A stretch of DNA of 33,333 bases from Bacillota bacterium (GCA_023396535.1 JAEWWD010000080.1:1-33333); one strand, 5' to 3'; positions 21,936 to 29,458 are shown, counted from the stretch's first letter. Notes: generated from the sequence alone by a model not told the origin. Program-made: numbers and translations.

Positions 21936-23966
21936 ATGGAAACTAAGCACGAGAACCGTCTTATTCATGAAAAATCCCCCTACCTTCTCCAGCACGCCCA
22001 TAACCCCGTGGACTGGTACCCGTGGGGCGCGGAGGCGTTTGAGAAAGCGACGACCGAGGACAAGCCCATATTCCTTTCCATAGGCTACGCGACCTGCCAT
22101 TGGTGCCATGTCATGGAACGGGAGTCCTTCGAGGATGAAGAGGTTGCCGCGCTGCTCAACGAAGGCTTTGTCTGCATCAAGGTGGACCGCGAGGAGCGGC
22201 CGGACATCGATTCGGTATATATGGACGTCTGTCAGGCGTTCACCGGGCAGGGCGGATGGCCGCTGACCATCGTGATGACGCCCTCGCAAAAGCCGTTTTT
22301 CGCCGCCACGTATATCCCCAAAGAACAAAGGGGGTCTTACCCCGGCATGCTTAGTCTTCTGCCGGCCTTGCTGGAGCTGTGGCGCACGGACAGATCACGC
22401 GCAGAAAAACAGGGCGAGGCGGCGGCAGACTTCTTGCTGGAGCAGGCGCAAAGCAAGCCGCGCGCGCACGCGCCGGACGAAGGGTTGATCCGCGGCGCGG
22501 CACTGCAGCTTGGCCGCTCCTTCGATGCGCAGTACGGCGGGTTTTCAAATGCGCCTAAATTCCCCATGGCGCACATGCTGCTGCTGTTGCTGCGCTACGC
22601 GCGGCGGACGGGCGAACAATCCGCGCTGAAAATGACGGAGGAGACCCTCGTCCACATGTACCGCGGCGGCATGTTCGACCATATCGGCGGCGGGTTTTCC
22701 CGGTATTCCACCGACAGGCGCTGGCTGGTGCCGCATTTTGAAAAAATGCTCTACGACAACGCGCTGCTGCTGTGGGCGTATACCGAGGCGTACGCAGACA
22801 CGGGTAAGGAGCTGTACGGGTTCATCGCAAAACGCGTCATTTCCTACGTACTGCGCGAGCTGCGCGGCGATACGGGCGGCTTTTTCTGCGGGCAGGACGC
22901 GGACAGCGAAGGAGTGGAGGGCAAATACTACCTCTTTACGCCGCAGGATGTCGATACCGTACTGCCAGGATACGGCGGGCATATCTGCGATTGGTTCGGC
23001 ATCACGCAAGCGGGCAATTTTGAGGGCGGCAGCATCCCCAACCTGCTGCACCATAAACAAACGGATGTGCCGGACGCAGAAACGCAGGCGCAGACCGAGC
23101 GGCTGCTCGCGTACAGGGATACGCGCGTAAAGCCCGCCACCGACGACAAGATATTGACGGCATGGAACGCCCTCATGATAGCAGCGCTGTGCAAGGCTTA
23201 TCGCGCGTTCGGCGATGAAACGTATCTTGATGCCGCGCAAAAGGCGCAGGCCTGCATAGAAAAATACCTCGCCAAGCCAAACGGCGACCTGTTTGTCCGC
23301 TACCGGGACGGCCGCGCCGATCACGACGGGCAGCTTGCGGACTACGCGTTTTACGGCGTCGCGTTGCTGGAGCTGTACGCCGCCACGGCAGACATATCCT
23401 TCCTTACGCGCGCGGCCTATATCGCGCGGCGCATGCTCGCGTTGTTCGGCGACGAGGAGGACGGCGGGCTGTTTGCATATTCCGCGGAAGGGGAACAGCT
23501 CATCTCCCGCCCCAAGGAGACCTACGACGGCGCAATGCCCTCCGGCAATTCCGCCGCGGCAATGCTGCTTGTGCGCCTTTCCCGCCTGACGGCCGACCCG
23601 TATTTTATGGAACAGGCGCGGCAACAGCTCGATTTCGTAGCTTCGCACGCGGCGCAAGCGCCCACGGGGCATTGCTTTGCCCTGCTGGCCGTGGCCGAGT
23701 ATGTATCGCCGGGCGCGGAGCTCGTCGTGGTCGGCCGGGACGAGCACGCCTGGAACAATGAACTCCGCTCCATAGTCCCCGTCAACGCGGATACCGCCGT
23801 GCTGGTCAAAACGCCCTCAACAGCCGAAGCGCTGGACTCTCTCGCGCCCTTTACGTCGTCCTATCCCTTCCCCGATCGGGGCACGGCGTATTACGTCTGC
23901 AAAAACGGCGCCTGCCAGGCGCCGGTATTCGACATCAACGCGTGCAAGACGCTGCTTGCACAGTAA
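21936..23966 (+). CDS. DUF255 thioredoxin-domain protein (YyaL/COG1331 family)
   Basis: 676 residues, the usual length for this family. The N-terminal thioredoxin-like domain has an active-site-like CHWC (Cys54-Cys57) within YATCHWCHVMERESFEDEEV; the rest is an (alpha/alpha)6-barrel-like domain resembling N-acylglucosamine 2-epimerases and glycosidases (GGMFDHIGGGFSRYSTD, FEKMLYDNALLLWAYTE, DADSEGVEGKYYL). The physiological role is not established. The ATG at 21936 has AGAAAGG upstream. Base composition is GC-rich, unlike the insert just before it. Its first part is duplicated at 19294-19482, showing that the insert entered at this gene. Confidence 0.92.
   Translation: METKHENRLIHEKSPYLLQHAHNPVDWYPWGAEAFEKATTEDKPIFLSIGYATCHWCHVMERESFEDEEVAALLNEGFVCIKVDREERPDIDSVYMDVCQAFTGQGGWPLTIVMTPSQKPFFAATYIPKEQRGSYPGMLSLLPALLELWRTDRSRAEKQGEAAADFLLEQAQSKPRAHAPDEGLIRGAALQLGRSFDAQYGGFSNAPKFPMAHMLLLLLRYARRTGEQSALKMTEETLVHMYRGGMFDHIGGGFSRYSTDRRWLVPHFEKMLYDNALLLWAYTEAYADTGKELYGFIAKRVISYVLRELRGDTGGFFCGQDADSEGVEGKYYLFTPQDVDTVLPGYGGHICDWFGITQAGNFEGGSIPNLLHHKQTDVPDAETQAQTERLLAYRDTRVKPATDDKILTAWNALMIAALCKAYRAFGDETYLDAAQKAQACIEKYLAKPNGDLFVRYRDGRADHDGQLADYAFYGVALLELYAATADISFLTRAAYIARRMLALFGDEEDGGLFAYSAEGEQLISRPKETYDGAMPSGNSAAAMLLVRLSRLTADPYFMEQARQQLDFVASHAAQAPTGHCFALLAVAEYVSPGAELVVVGRDEHAWNNELRSIVPVNADTAVLVKTPSTAEALDSLAPFTSSYPFPDRGTAYYVCKNGACQAPVFDINACKTLLAQ
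21969..22111 (+). repeat. Direct repeat copy 2 flanking the arsenic-gene insert
   Basis: Same segment as 19330-19472, inside the intact DUF255 gene. It marks the right side of the duplicated region. Confidence 0.92.
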
Positions 23967-24091
23967 GATTTTTTGCAATGCTAAGACGGCGGTTAACTCG
24001 TTTAAAGAAATTCCCTTGGGGAATTTCTTCCTCCATTGTTCATTTTACATTTTTCATTGTTCATTGCGCTGCGCGCAAAGCGCGCAGCGCC
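23967..24091. terminator. Convergent intergenic region with two strong hairpins
   Basis: Perfect 11-bp hairpin AAGAAATTCCC/GGGAATTTCTT (24005-24029), likely terminator for the DUF255 gene, and a perfect 11-bp GC palindrome (24066-24090, GCGCTGCGCGC, loop AAA) just before the stop of the convergent acetyltransferase gene. Between them lie repeated ATTGTTCATT words. Confidence 0.65.
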
Positions 24092-25048
24092 CTACTCCCC
24101 GCGCAGCAGCGTATGCAGCACGCCGTCCATCACCCGACCGTTTTTATACACGCCGCGCCTTTTTACGCCCTCGCGCGTGAAGCCCGCTTTTTCCAGCACA
24201 CGGCAGGAAGCGGAGTTTCCGCTGAACACCTCGGCGTAGATACATTCAATATCAAATGTCGCGAACGCCAGATCGCAAATCTCCCTCACGGCGCGCGGCA
24301 TGATGCCGCGCCCCCAGTACGGCTCGGCCAGCCAGTAGCCGATCTCCGCCGTTTTTTCGTAAACATCGGAGCCCAAAAATACGCCGATGCTGCCTGCCGG
24401 CGCGCCGCCGATTTCTATTGTCCGAATGATGCAGCGGTCGCCGTCCCGGCCCATGCTTCTCTCAATATACTGCTGCGCGTCCGCAAGCGAATATGGGTGG
24501 GGAAACGCATTGCGCAGGTTTTGTGCAATCTTGGGATTGTCCGCAAGCAGCCATATGCGCTCCGCATCCTCCATATGCCAGGGCCGCAGGGTAATCTCAG
24601 GATGCATGTCGTAGCGCATGGGCGTATACAGAATGCCGTTCTGCATCCGTTCCCCGCCCTCCGCGATAAACCCCAGTTTTTCATAAGCGGGCAGGCCGTA
24701 GCGCGAGGCGTTGACGGTGATTGCCGCCGCGCCCGCCGCATCGGCCTTTTTCTTCAGCTCGCTGAACAGCGCGCGCGCAACGCCGGTACGGTGGTGCTCC
24801 GGCGCGACAAACAGCAGGCTGATATGGTCCGCGCCGCGCACCGCCAGGACGCCAACCAGCACCCCCTCCCGCACATAGCCGAATACAGAGCTCATTCCTT
24901 CCACATCCGTGCCGACGAACTGATCTAGAAACTCGTAAAACGTCCGCACTCCTTCCGGCGGGTACTCCGGCGCAACATACGCGTCAAACACGCGCCGAAC
25001 CAGCGACGCGGCCTCGGGCAAATCCGTACGTTCCAGCCTGTGCACCAT
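24092..25048 (-). CDS. Double-domain GNAT acetyltransferase
   Basis: 318 residues with two GNAT acetyltransferase domains. The N-terminal domain (about 1-145) has the acetyl-CoA loop VAPEHHRTGVARALFSEL and ends AYEKLGF. The C-terminal domain (about 147-315) is of the RimJ/RimL type: ITLRPWHMEDAERIW, GYWLAEPYWGRGIMPRAVREI and the closing SASCRVLEKAGFTREG. The substrates are unknown. The start at 25048 is chosen for AGGAGG eight bases upstream; the frame is open to 25084 but without a ribosome-binding site. Tandem fusions of two GNAT units are not rare in Clostridia. Transcribed alone, convergent with the DUF255 gene. Confidence 0.9.
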   Translation of the reverse strand: MVHRLERTDLPEAASLVRRVFDAYVAPEYPPEGVRTFYEFLDQFVGTDVEGMSSVFGYVREGVLVGVLAVRGADHISLLFVAPEHHRTGVARALFSELKKKADAAGAAAITVNASRYGLPAYEKLGFIAEGGERMQNGILYTPMRYDMHPEITLRPWHMEDAERIWLLADNPKIAQNLRNAFPHPYSLADAQQYIERSMGRDGDRCIIRTIEIGGAPAGSIGVFLGSDVYEKTAEIGYWLAEPYWGRGIMPRAVREICDLAFATFDIECIYAEVFSGNSASCRVLEKAGFTREGVKRRGVYKNGRVMDGVLHTLLRGE

Positions 25049-25130
25049 ACTGCTCGCCTCCTGTTTCTTATCAACATATCTCACAAACAGCCTGTCCGCT
25101 CCGGCGGGGAATCATGGACAGTACCCGCGC

Positions 25131-25412
25131 TCATTGCGCCAGCAGGTAAATGGCTATACCTGCCTGCAGCAGGCAGAAAAGAGGTACCAATATCCGAAAA
25201 AGCGTATGTCTGGTTTTATGCCGGAACAGCAGCATGCCCAACAGCGCGCCCAAAGCGCCGAACAGCGCCGCCGCAAGCAGCAGCGTGCGCTCCTTTATTC
25301 TCCACTCCCCGCGCTGCGCGCGCCGCTTATCCGCACCGTAGAGAGCGAACGTACCTATATTATAAAGTATGAAAGCCGCAAATAAAAACAGGGCAAACCC
25401 GCTCAGCCGCAT
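25131..25412 (-). CDS. DUF1294 small membrane protein
   Basis: 93 residues with three or four hydrophobic helices. It matches DUF1294 by the pattern NIGTFALYGADKRRAQRGEW, RIKERTLLLAAALFGALGA and FRHKTRHTLFR, where the Asp-Lys and Arg-His-Lys-Thr positions are the family's conserved charged residues. The function of the family is unknown. The ATG at 25412 follows GGGAGGG. Confidence 0.88.
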   Translation of the reverse strand: MRLSGFALFLFAAFILYNIGTFALYGADKRRAQRGEWRIKERTLLLAAALFGALGALLGMLLFRHKTRHTLFRILVPLFCLLQAGIAIYLLAQ

Positions 25413-25588
25413 ATATTCCCTCCCGCATGGCGACGCTTTTTTGTATCATATCATGAACGCCGTTTATGAAAAAGCGCACATCGTTTCTTTGTCAAACATC
25501 CCGCCTGTTGCGCGGCATGTTTTGGGCCGGACGGAACGGGGTATAGTAAGCCTGAGCAATATCCCTAACGGGCTAAGGAGGGCGCTTT

Positions 25589-26542
25589 ATGGCTGTTATC
25601 TATTTGGCTGGCGGCTGCTTCTGGGGGCTGCAAAAATATATCGGCGAAATTCCCGGCGTGCTGAATACCATGGTTGGCTACGCGAACGGCGGTACGCAGA
25701 ATCCCAGTTATGAGGAGGTCTGCACAGGCTCCGGCCATACGGAAACCGTACGCGTGGAATACGACGCCGAAAAGCTGCCCCTCGCCTTTTTGCTGGAGCT
25801 CTTTTTCGAGGTCATAGACCCGCTTTCCGTCAACAAACAGGGGCACGACGTCGGCGTGCAGTACCGCACGGGCATTTATTATGAAAACGAAGCCGACCGG
25901 CCTGTCATTGAACAGGCGCTTGCCGGTTTGTCCCATCGTCTGGGCCGGCCCGTCGCCGTCGAATGTGCGCCGCTTCTTCAGTTCTTCCCGGCGGAAAACT
26001 ATCATCAGGATTATCTGGACAAACATCCCACGGGATACTGCCACATCAGCCGCGACAAAATCAAACAGGCGAAGTACGCGCGCGTGGACCCTGCGCGCTA
26101 CGCGGCGCAGGAAGAATCGGCGCTCAAACAAACGCTCTCCCCTTTGCAGTACGAGGTTACGCAGCACGCCGCCACGGAACCGCCCTTTCAGAACGAATTT
26201 CACGACGATTTCCGCGAGGGCATTTACGTGGACGTCACGACGGGCGAGCCGTTGTTCTCCTCTACAGATAAATTTCAATCCGGCTGCGGCTGGCCCAGTT
26301 TCAGCAAGCCCATCGATCCCTTCACGGTGCGCGAACGCCGGGATAATTCCTTCGGTATGCGGCGCACGGAAGTAAGAAGCCGCGTCGGGGATGCGCATCT
26401 GGGACATGTATTTCCGGACGGACCGCGCCAGGCGGGAGGGCTCCGGTACTGTATCAACAGCGCCGCACTGCGCTTTATTCCAAAAGACGACATGGAGCGC
26501 GAGGGGTACGGCGAATATCGTTCGTTTTTTACAAAAGCATAA
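25589..26542 (+). CDS. msrAB: Bifunctional peptide methionine sulfoxide reductase MsrA/MsrB
   Basis: Repairs oxidised methionine: the MsrA part reduces the S-sulfoxide and the MsrB part the R-sulfoxide. The 317-residue protein has the MsrA catalytic motif GGCFWG with Cys10 near the start and the MsrA segment FFPAENYHQDYLDKHP, then after a linker the MsrB segments GEPLFSSTDKFQSGCGWPSF, VGDAHLGHVFPDGP and the catalytic RYCINS (Cys at about 288). The zinc-binding CxxC pairs of some MsrB proteins are absent, as usual for this fusion form. GGAGG lies ten bases before the ATG. No signal peptide, so cytoplasmic. Confidence 0.97.
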   Translation: MAVIYLAGGCFWGLQKYIGEIPGVLNTMVGYANGGTQNPSYEEVCTGSGHTETVRVEYDAEKLPLAFLLELFFEVIDPLSVNKQGHDVGVQYRTGIYYENEADRPVIEQALAGLSHRLGRPVAVECAPLLQFFPAENYHQDYLDKHPTGYCHISRDKIKQAKYARVDPARYAAQEESALKQTLSPLQYEVTQHAATEPPFQNEFHDDFREGIYVDVTTGEPLFSSTDKFQSGCGWPSFSKPIDPFTVRERRDNSFGMRRTEVRSRVGDAHLGHVFPDGPRQAGGLRYCINSAALRFIPKDDMEREGYGEYRSFFTKA

Positions 26543-26574
26543 CCCGAAATTTGCAGAAATTTGAAAAAAATTGA

Positions 26575-26603
26575 TTGACAAGCTTGTCCACACAGTATAT
26601 ATT
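26575..26603 (+). promoter_or_regulatory. Promoter of riboswitch 1 and the TadG-like gene
   Basis: TTGACA (26575-26580), 17-bp spacer, TATATT (26598-26603). Transcription would start near 26610, so the aptamer lies at the very 5' end of the transcript. Confidence 0.85.
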
Positions 26604-26619
26604 AATTTGTACCAGATAG

Positions 26620-26705
26620 GGTGAAAAAGGCAAAGTCGGTGAAAGCCGGCGGCGCAAAGCTACAGGGCCTACCGGTCAATGCGACCCAGGGCAGCCAGTT
26701 GCCAA
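26620..26705 (+). ncRNA. Cyclic di-GMP-I (GEMM-I) riboswitch 1
   Basis: Aptamer pattern of the GEMM-I class: P1 strands GGCAA (26629-26633) and TTGCC (26699-26703), a hairpin GTCGGT-GAAA-GCCGGC capped by a GNRA tetraloop, the conserved GCAAAGCTACAGGGCCTA segment and the closing CAGGGCAGCCAG. The base at the c-di-GMP-discriminating position is G (first G of GGCAAA), as in c-di-GMP binders rather than the A of the cGAMP-binding variants. It precedes a terminator and the TadG-like gene. Confidence 0.93.
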
Positions 26706-26747
26706 ACCGCTTGGTGCAGGATAATTTGCCTGTGCTGTATTAAGCGT

Positions 26748-26790
26748 AACCGCAACTGACCAAGGGTCGGCTGCGGTTTATTTATTTCTA
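26748..26790 (+). terminator. Expression-platform terminator of riboswitch 1
   Basis: A 14-bp stem with one mismatch and one wobble (26748-26761 with 26765-26778), three-base loop, then TTATTTATTT. Its 5' arm contains GCAACTG (26752-26758), the exact complement of CAGTTGC (26696-26702) in the aptamer, so terminator and an antiterminator are mutually exclusive. Confidence 0.85.
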
Positions 26791-26830
26791 TTCGGAAACA
26801 CGCGTTAAGTTGTGCGGAAGGAGGGGCGGT

Positions 26831-27985
26831 ATGGTCATCGTAGCGGCTGGGCTCTGCGTGTTGCTCATGTTCGGCGCCTTCGCGGTGGATATGAGTACGC
26901 TGTATGTAGAAAACACGCGGCTGCAGACGGCGCTGGACGCCGGTGTGCTGGCCGGCGCATCCATGCTGCCCGATACGGACGCCGCTATTTCAGAAGCGAG
27001 GTCCTACATACGCGCCAACGGCTTTTCTACGGATAACATTACATTCTCTTTTAAAAACGACGACATGATCATCACAGCGGAAGGAAAGGAAACCGTGGAC
27101 GCGGGCTTCTCCCGCGTGATGGGATATGCGAAACACGACGTGGCTGCCACAGCCAGCGCGGAAAAATACATAACCTCCGCCACGGGCCCCTTTGCGTATT
27201 TGCTGTTCAGCGGCGATCCCAATCATACGCTCAACCTGGGCGGCCGCTTTGATATTGCCGGCAGCGTGCACGCCAACGGTTCCCTGTATGCATCGCCGTC
27301 ATATGGGGTTATACAGGGCGCGGCAGAAGCGTGCAAAACAGTATATTGCAATGAATCGACCATGACAGTGGGTACCGAAGCGCCCGAGGCAGACTTTATA
27401 GATATGCCCGATTTCACATCCGTGGTAGCGGGGGTGCTTCCCTCAAGTTATGATACTGTTCTGACTCCCGCCCAAGTCGCAGATCCCTGGTGGAAGCAGA
27501 CTTTTACCGGCAATACGTATGTGTCGGGAAATTGCAGGATATCCAACCAGTGTATCGTGAACGGCGTGTTGTATGTGAACGGCGACCTTACCATCGACGG
27601 CGGATCCCCCGTATGCGAACTCAACGGCACCATATTTGCCACAGGCAAAATCACTTTTAACAACACGTTTGTGGGTACAGGCAACGTGTTCGCCAACGGA
27701 AATATAACATTCCAGGGCGGCGGCATGCAATTGCGCGCAACCGATTCAGTCTGCGCCTACTCCGCGAACGGAAATATTTATATGGTCACCAACAGCACGA
27801 CGGTGACTGGCATTATTTATGCGCCCAAAGGCAGTATTACTGTCCAAGGAAATAACACAACGTATATCGGAAGTATTATAGGCAATCGTATCGTCGGCGT
27901 GCCGGCCAACCTGACCATGCGGGCGCCGGACGAACCCTTCCCGTTTGCTGGCGGCGGTGAGGAAGCCATACGGCTTGTCAGATAA
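26831..27985 (+). CDS. TadG-like protein of a Tad/Flp pilus locus, with beta-helix-like C-terminal half
   Basis: 384 residues. The N-terminus has a TadG/TadE-type membrane anchor, VIVAAGLCVLLMFGAFAVDM, followed by LQTALDAGVLAGASML, the typical LQxAxDAxxLAGA pattern. Residues from about 110 on are extracellular in character and end in short repeated Gly/Asn-rich strands (NGDLTIDG, NGTIFATGKITF, GNVFANGNITFQG, GNIYMVTNSTTVTG, APKGSITVQGN) resembling a right-handed beta-helix. It is the first gene of the Tad locus and has its own promoter and riboswitch. The ATG at 26831 is preferred (AGGAGG upstream); a TTG at 26810 would add seven residues. Probably surface-anchored; the exact role is not known. 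Confidence 0.8.
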   Translation: MVIVAAGLCVLLMFGAFAVDMSTLYVENTRLQTALDAGVLAGASMLPDTDAAISEARSYIRANGFSTDNITFSFKNDDMIITAEGKETVDAGFSRVMGYAKHDVAATASAEKYITSATGPFAYLLFSGDPNHTLNLGGRFDIAGSVHANGSLYASPSYGVIQGAAEACKTVYCNESTMTVGTEAPEADFIDMPDFTSVVAGVLPSSYDTVLTPAQVADPWWKQTFTGNTYVSGNCRISNQCIVNGVLYVNGDLTIDGGSPVCELNGTIFATGKITFNNTFVGTGNVFANGNITFQGGGMQLRATDSVCAYSANGNIYMVTNSTTVTGIIYAPKGSITVQGNNTTYIGSIIGNRIVGVPANLTMRAPDEPFPFAGGGEEAIRLVR

Positions 27986-28057
27986 TGACGAAAATTTTTA
28001 TATATTGGCGTTTGAAAGCGTTTTGTTCGGTTTAAGTATAAATACCAAAGCGATATT

Positions 28058-28138
28058 TATAATGGCAAAGCTGCCGAAAGGCAGTGACGCAAAGCTACAG
28101 GGCCTAAAGGCGCAAGCCTATGGCAGCCAGTTGCCGCT
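28058..28138 (+). ncRNA. Cyclic di-GMP-I (GEMM-I) riboswitch 2
   Basis: Same aptamer plan: GGCAAA (28064-28069), hairpin CTGCC-GAAA-GGCAG with GNRA loop, conserved ACGCAAAGCTACAGGGCCTA segment, a second hairpin with AAGGCGCAAGCCT, then TGGCAGCCAG and P1 3' strand TTGCC (28131-28135). The discriminator base is again G. It shares the conserved core with riboswitch 1 but differs in stems by compensating changes. Confidence 0.94.
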
Positions 28139-28167
28139 TGATTGATCACAGCCGCCTGTGATATTGT

Positions 28168-28203
28168 GGCAACTGCGCAAAGCGGTTGCCTTTCGTGTTT
28201 TTG
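28168..28203 (+). terminator. Expression-platform terminator of riboswitch 2
   Basis: GGCAACTGC/GCGGTTGCC stem (28168-28176 with 28182-28190), loop GCAAA, then TTTCGTGTTTTT. GGCAACTG (28168-28175) is the exact complement of CAGTTGCC (28128-28135), the aptamer P1 3' strand. A separate perfect hairpin ATCACAG/CTGTGAT lies between (28144-28161). Confidence 0.85.
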
Positions 28204-28516
28204 CAGCCGCGGAAATAGTACGAACACGAATTTGCCGCCTCTTACAGGCGGCGGGACCAAGGGGAAAGGGGATGATAGCGTATAACGGGCGGTCAAACGC
28301 CAATGGCTTCGCCAACTCCGGAGCGTTTGCCGCGATATTTCCCGGAAGGATGCTGCAAGGCTGTTTGGGCGGCGCGCTCATCGGCCGGGTATCTCAACGA
28401 CGATCAGAGCCTGCACGGCAGGCGCAAGCTGCGGTCCGCGCTAGGCGGACAGTTTGGACCAGACCGACGGCCCCTATGGGGCAATGAAACTGCTAGTTGC
28501 AAAAGTACTCTTCAAC

Positions 28517-28600
28517 GATAATGGCAATGCAGCCGAAAGGCTGTCTGCGCAAAGCTACAGGGTCTAAAGGCCTCACGGCCCATGACAGCCAGCTGCCGAA
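28517..28600 (+). ncRNA. Cyclic di-GMP-I (GEMM-I) riboswitch 3
   Basis: Aptamer with GGCAAT (28523-28528), hairpin GCAGCC-GAAA-GGCTGT, conserved GCGCAAAGCTACAGGGTCTA segment, second hairpin GGCCTCACGGCC and closing GACAGCCAGCTGCC. The P1 pairing (GGCA with TGCC) is shorter than in the other two. The discriminator base is G. The next gene is the prepilin peptidase, about 210 bases on. Confidence 0.88.
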
Positions 28601-28810
28601 TGAAGCAACGCTTTTGTTTACGGATACGTCCCCCGTACTCCCACACGGGCGGACAGCGTCCAATCCCTGATAAGGAGCGGCGCACATCGTAGACTTTAAG
28701 CCGGCATTCGGTAAACGAGTGGTGGCTTTTCCTTTTCCGGCCCCCGCATGGGCGGGAAAGGGAAGCTTCAGGAAGGCAATCTCTCTTTTACATCCAAAGG
28801 AGGCCCAGCG

Positions 28811-29458
28811 ATGCTCATACTCCTGTTCGCCCTTGCGGGTGCTATCTGCTCCGTCCCCATCCGGCTGCTGACACGGCAGCTGGTGGCGGCGCGCGGCGGA
28901 CGCCCCGACGAAAGCCGCCTGTTGAGCGGCGTGCTTTCGGCGGCCTTGTTTACGGCATTGGGCGCGCTGGGCTTCGCTCTCTTATCCGCCGTAATCCCCA
29001 TGACGGATATTGTCCGGCTCATACAGTTCCTGCTGGTATTCCTGATACTCTTGAGCCTGAGCGCGGTGGATATCGTCGTCCGGCGCATCCCCAACGAGCT
29101 GCTGCTGGCGCTGATACTCGTATATGCGCTTGGGCATACGCTCAATGTGGGCTGGTCCGGAATAACCACAAATCTCTTGGGGGCGGCCATCGCAGCCATA
29201 TTGTTCACGCTTCCAGCCCGTCTGGGTCTTCAGATCGGTTGGGGCGATATCAAGTACGCGGTCGTGATAGGCTTCTGCTTTGGTCTCGCGGGGCTTTTAC
29301 AGGTAACGCTGGTGATGGGCCTGGGGTTAGGCCTGTACGCCGCTTACCTCTACATCAGCCGCCGGGGGGGGCTCTTTACCTCCGCCGCGATCGGCCCGTA
29401 CCTGTCCTTAGGCGCGGTGGCCACAATGGTGTTTCCAGTGTTCACTACTATTTTTTAA
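28811..29458 (+). CDS. Prepilin peptidase of the Tad pilus (TadV/CpaA, A24 family)
   Basis: Membrane aspartic protease that cleaves the short leader of Flp pilin and TadE-type pseudopilins. The 215-residue protein has several hydrophobic helices and both catalytic aspartates in the family setting: Asp87 in SAVDIVVRRIPNE and Asp146 in GWGDIKYA (GxGDxK motif). The start at 28811 is set by AAAGGAGG eight bases upstream; an open extension to 28748 is not homologous. It follows riboswitch 3 and is followed 47 bases later by the pilin gene. Confidence 0.93.
   Translation: MLILLFALAGAICSVPIRLLTRQLVAARGGRPDESRLLSGVLSAALFTALGALGFALLSAVIPMTDIVRLIQFLLVFLILLSLSAVDIVVRRIPNELLLALILVYALGHTLNVGWSGITTNLLGAAIAAILFTLPARLGLQIGWGDIKYAVVIGFCFGLAGLLQVTLVMGLGLGLYAAYLYISRRGGLFTSAAIGPYLSLGAVATMVFPVFTTIF

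Larger units (their letters stand above)
27986..28810. other. Long regulatory region with two riboswitches, no supported gene
   Basis: An 825-bp stretch. A weak promoter (TTGAAA 28012-28017, 19-bp spacer, TATAAA 28037-28042) precedes riboswitch 2 and its terminator. From 28200 to 28500 there are short hairpins (CCGCCT/AGGCGG near 28231-28252, CAAACGC/GCGTTTG near 28290-28335, GCCCC/GGGGC near 28470) but no gene I trust. Riboswitch 3 follows, then a 210-base leader before the prepilin peptidase gene. Confidence 0.7.

Noticed and set aside
22545..23747. 400-codon minus-strand frame
   Set aside because: Antisense to the DUF255 gene, whose motifs are clear; composition is that of a shadow frame.
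24036..24090. Palindrome and ATTGTTCATT repeats as a possible insertion-sequence end or CRISPR fragment
   Set aside because: No transposase, no target duplication and no regular repeat-spacer spacing; better read as terminator and intergenic repeat.
28158..28521. Small frames between riboswitches 2 and 3
   Set aside because: They overlap the riboswitch 2 terminator or start without conserved sequence, and overlapping frames are equally open. Not listed as genes, although the 28272 start has a purine-rich stretch before it.
26620..28600. Possibility that the GEMM aptamers sense cGAMP (GEMM-Ib type)
   Set aside because: The base at the discriminating position is G in all three (GGCAA), whereas cGAMP-type variants have A there.
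28729..28775. Purine/pyrimidine hairpin before the prepilin peptidase as the riboswitch 3 terminator
   Set aside because: The stem is imperfect and no T-run follows, so it does not qualify as an intrinsic terminator.
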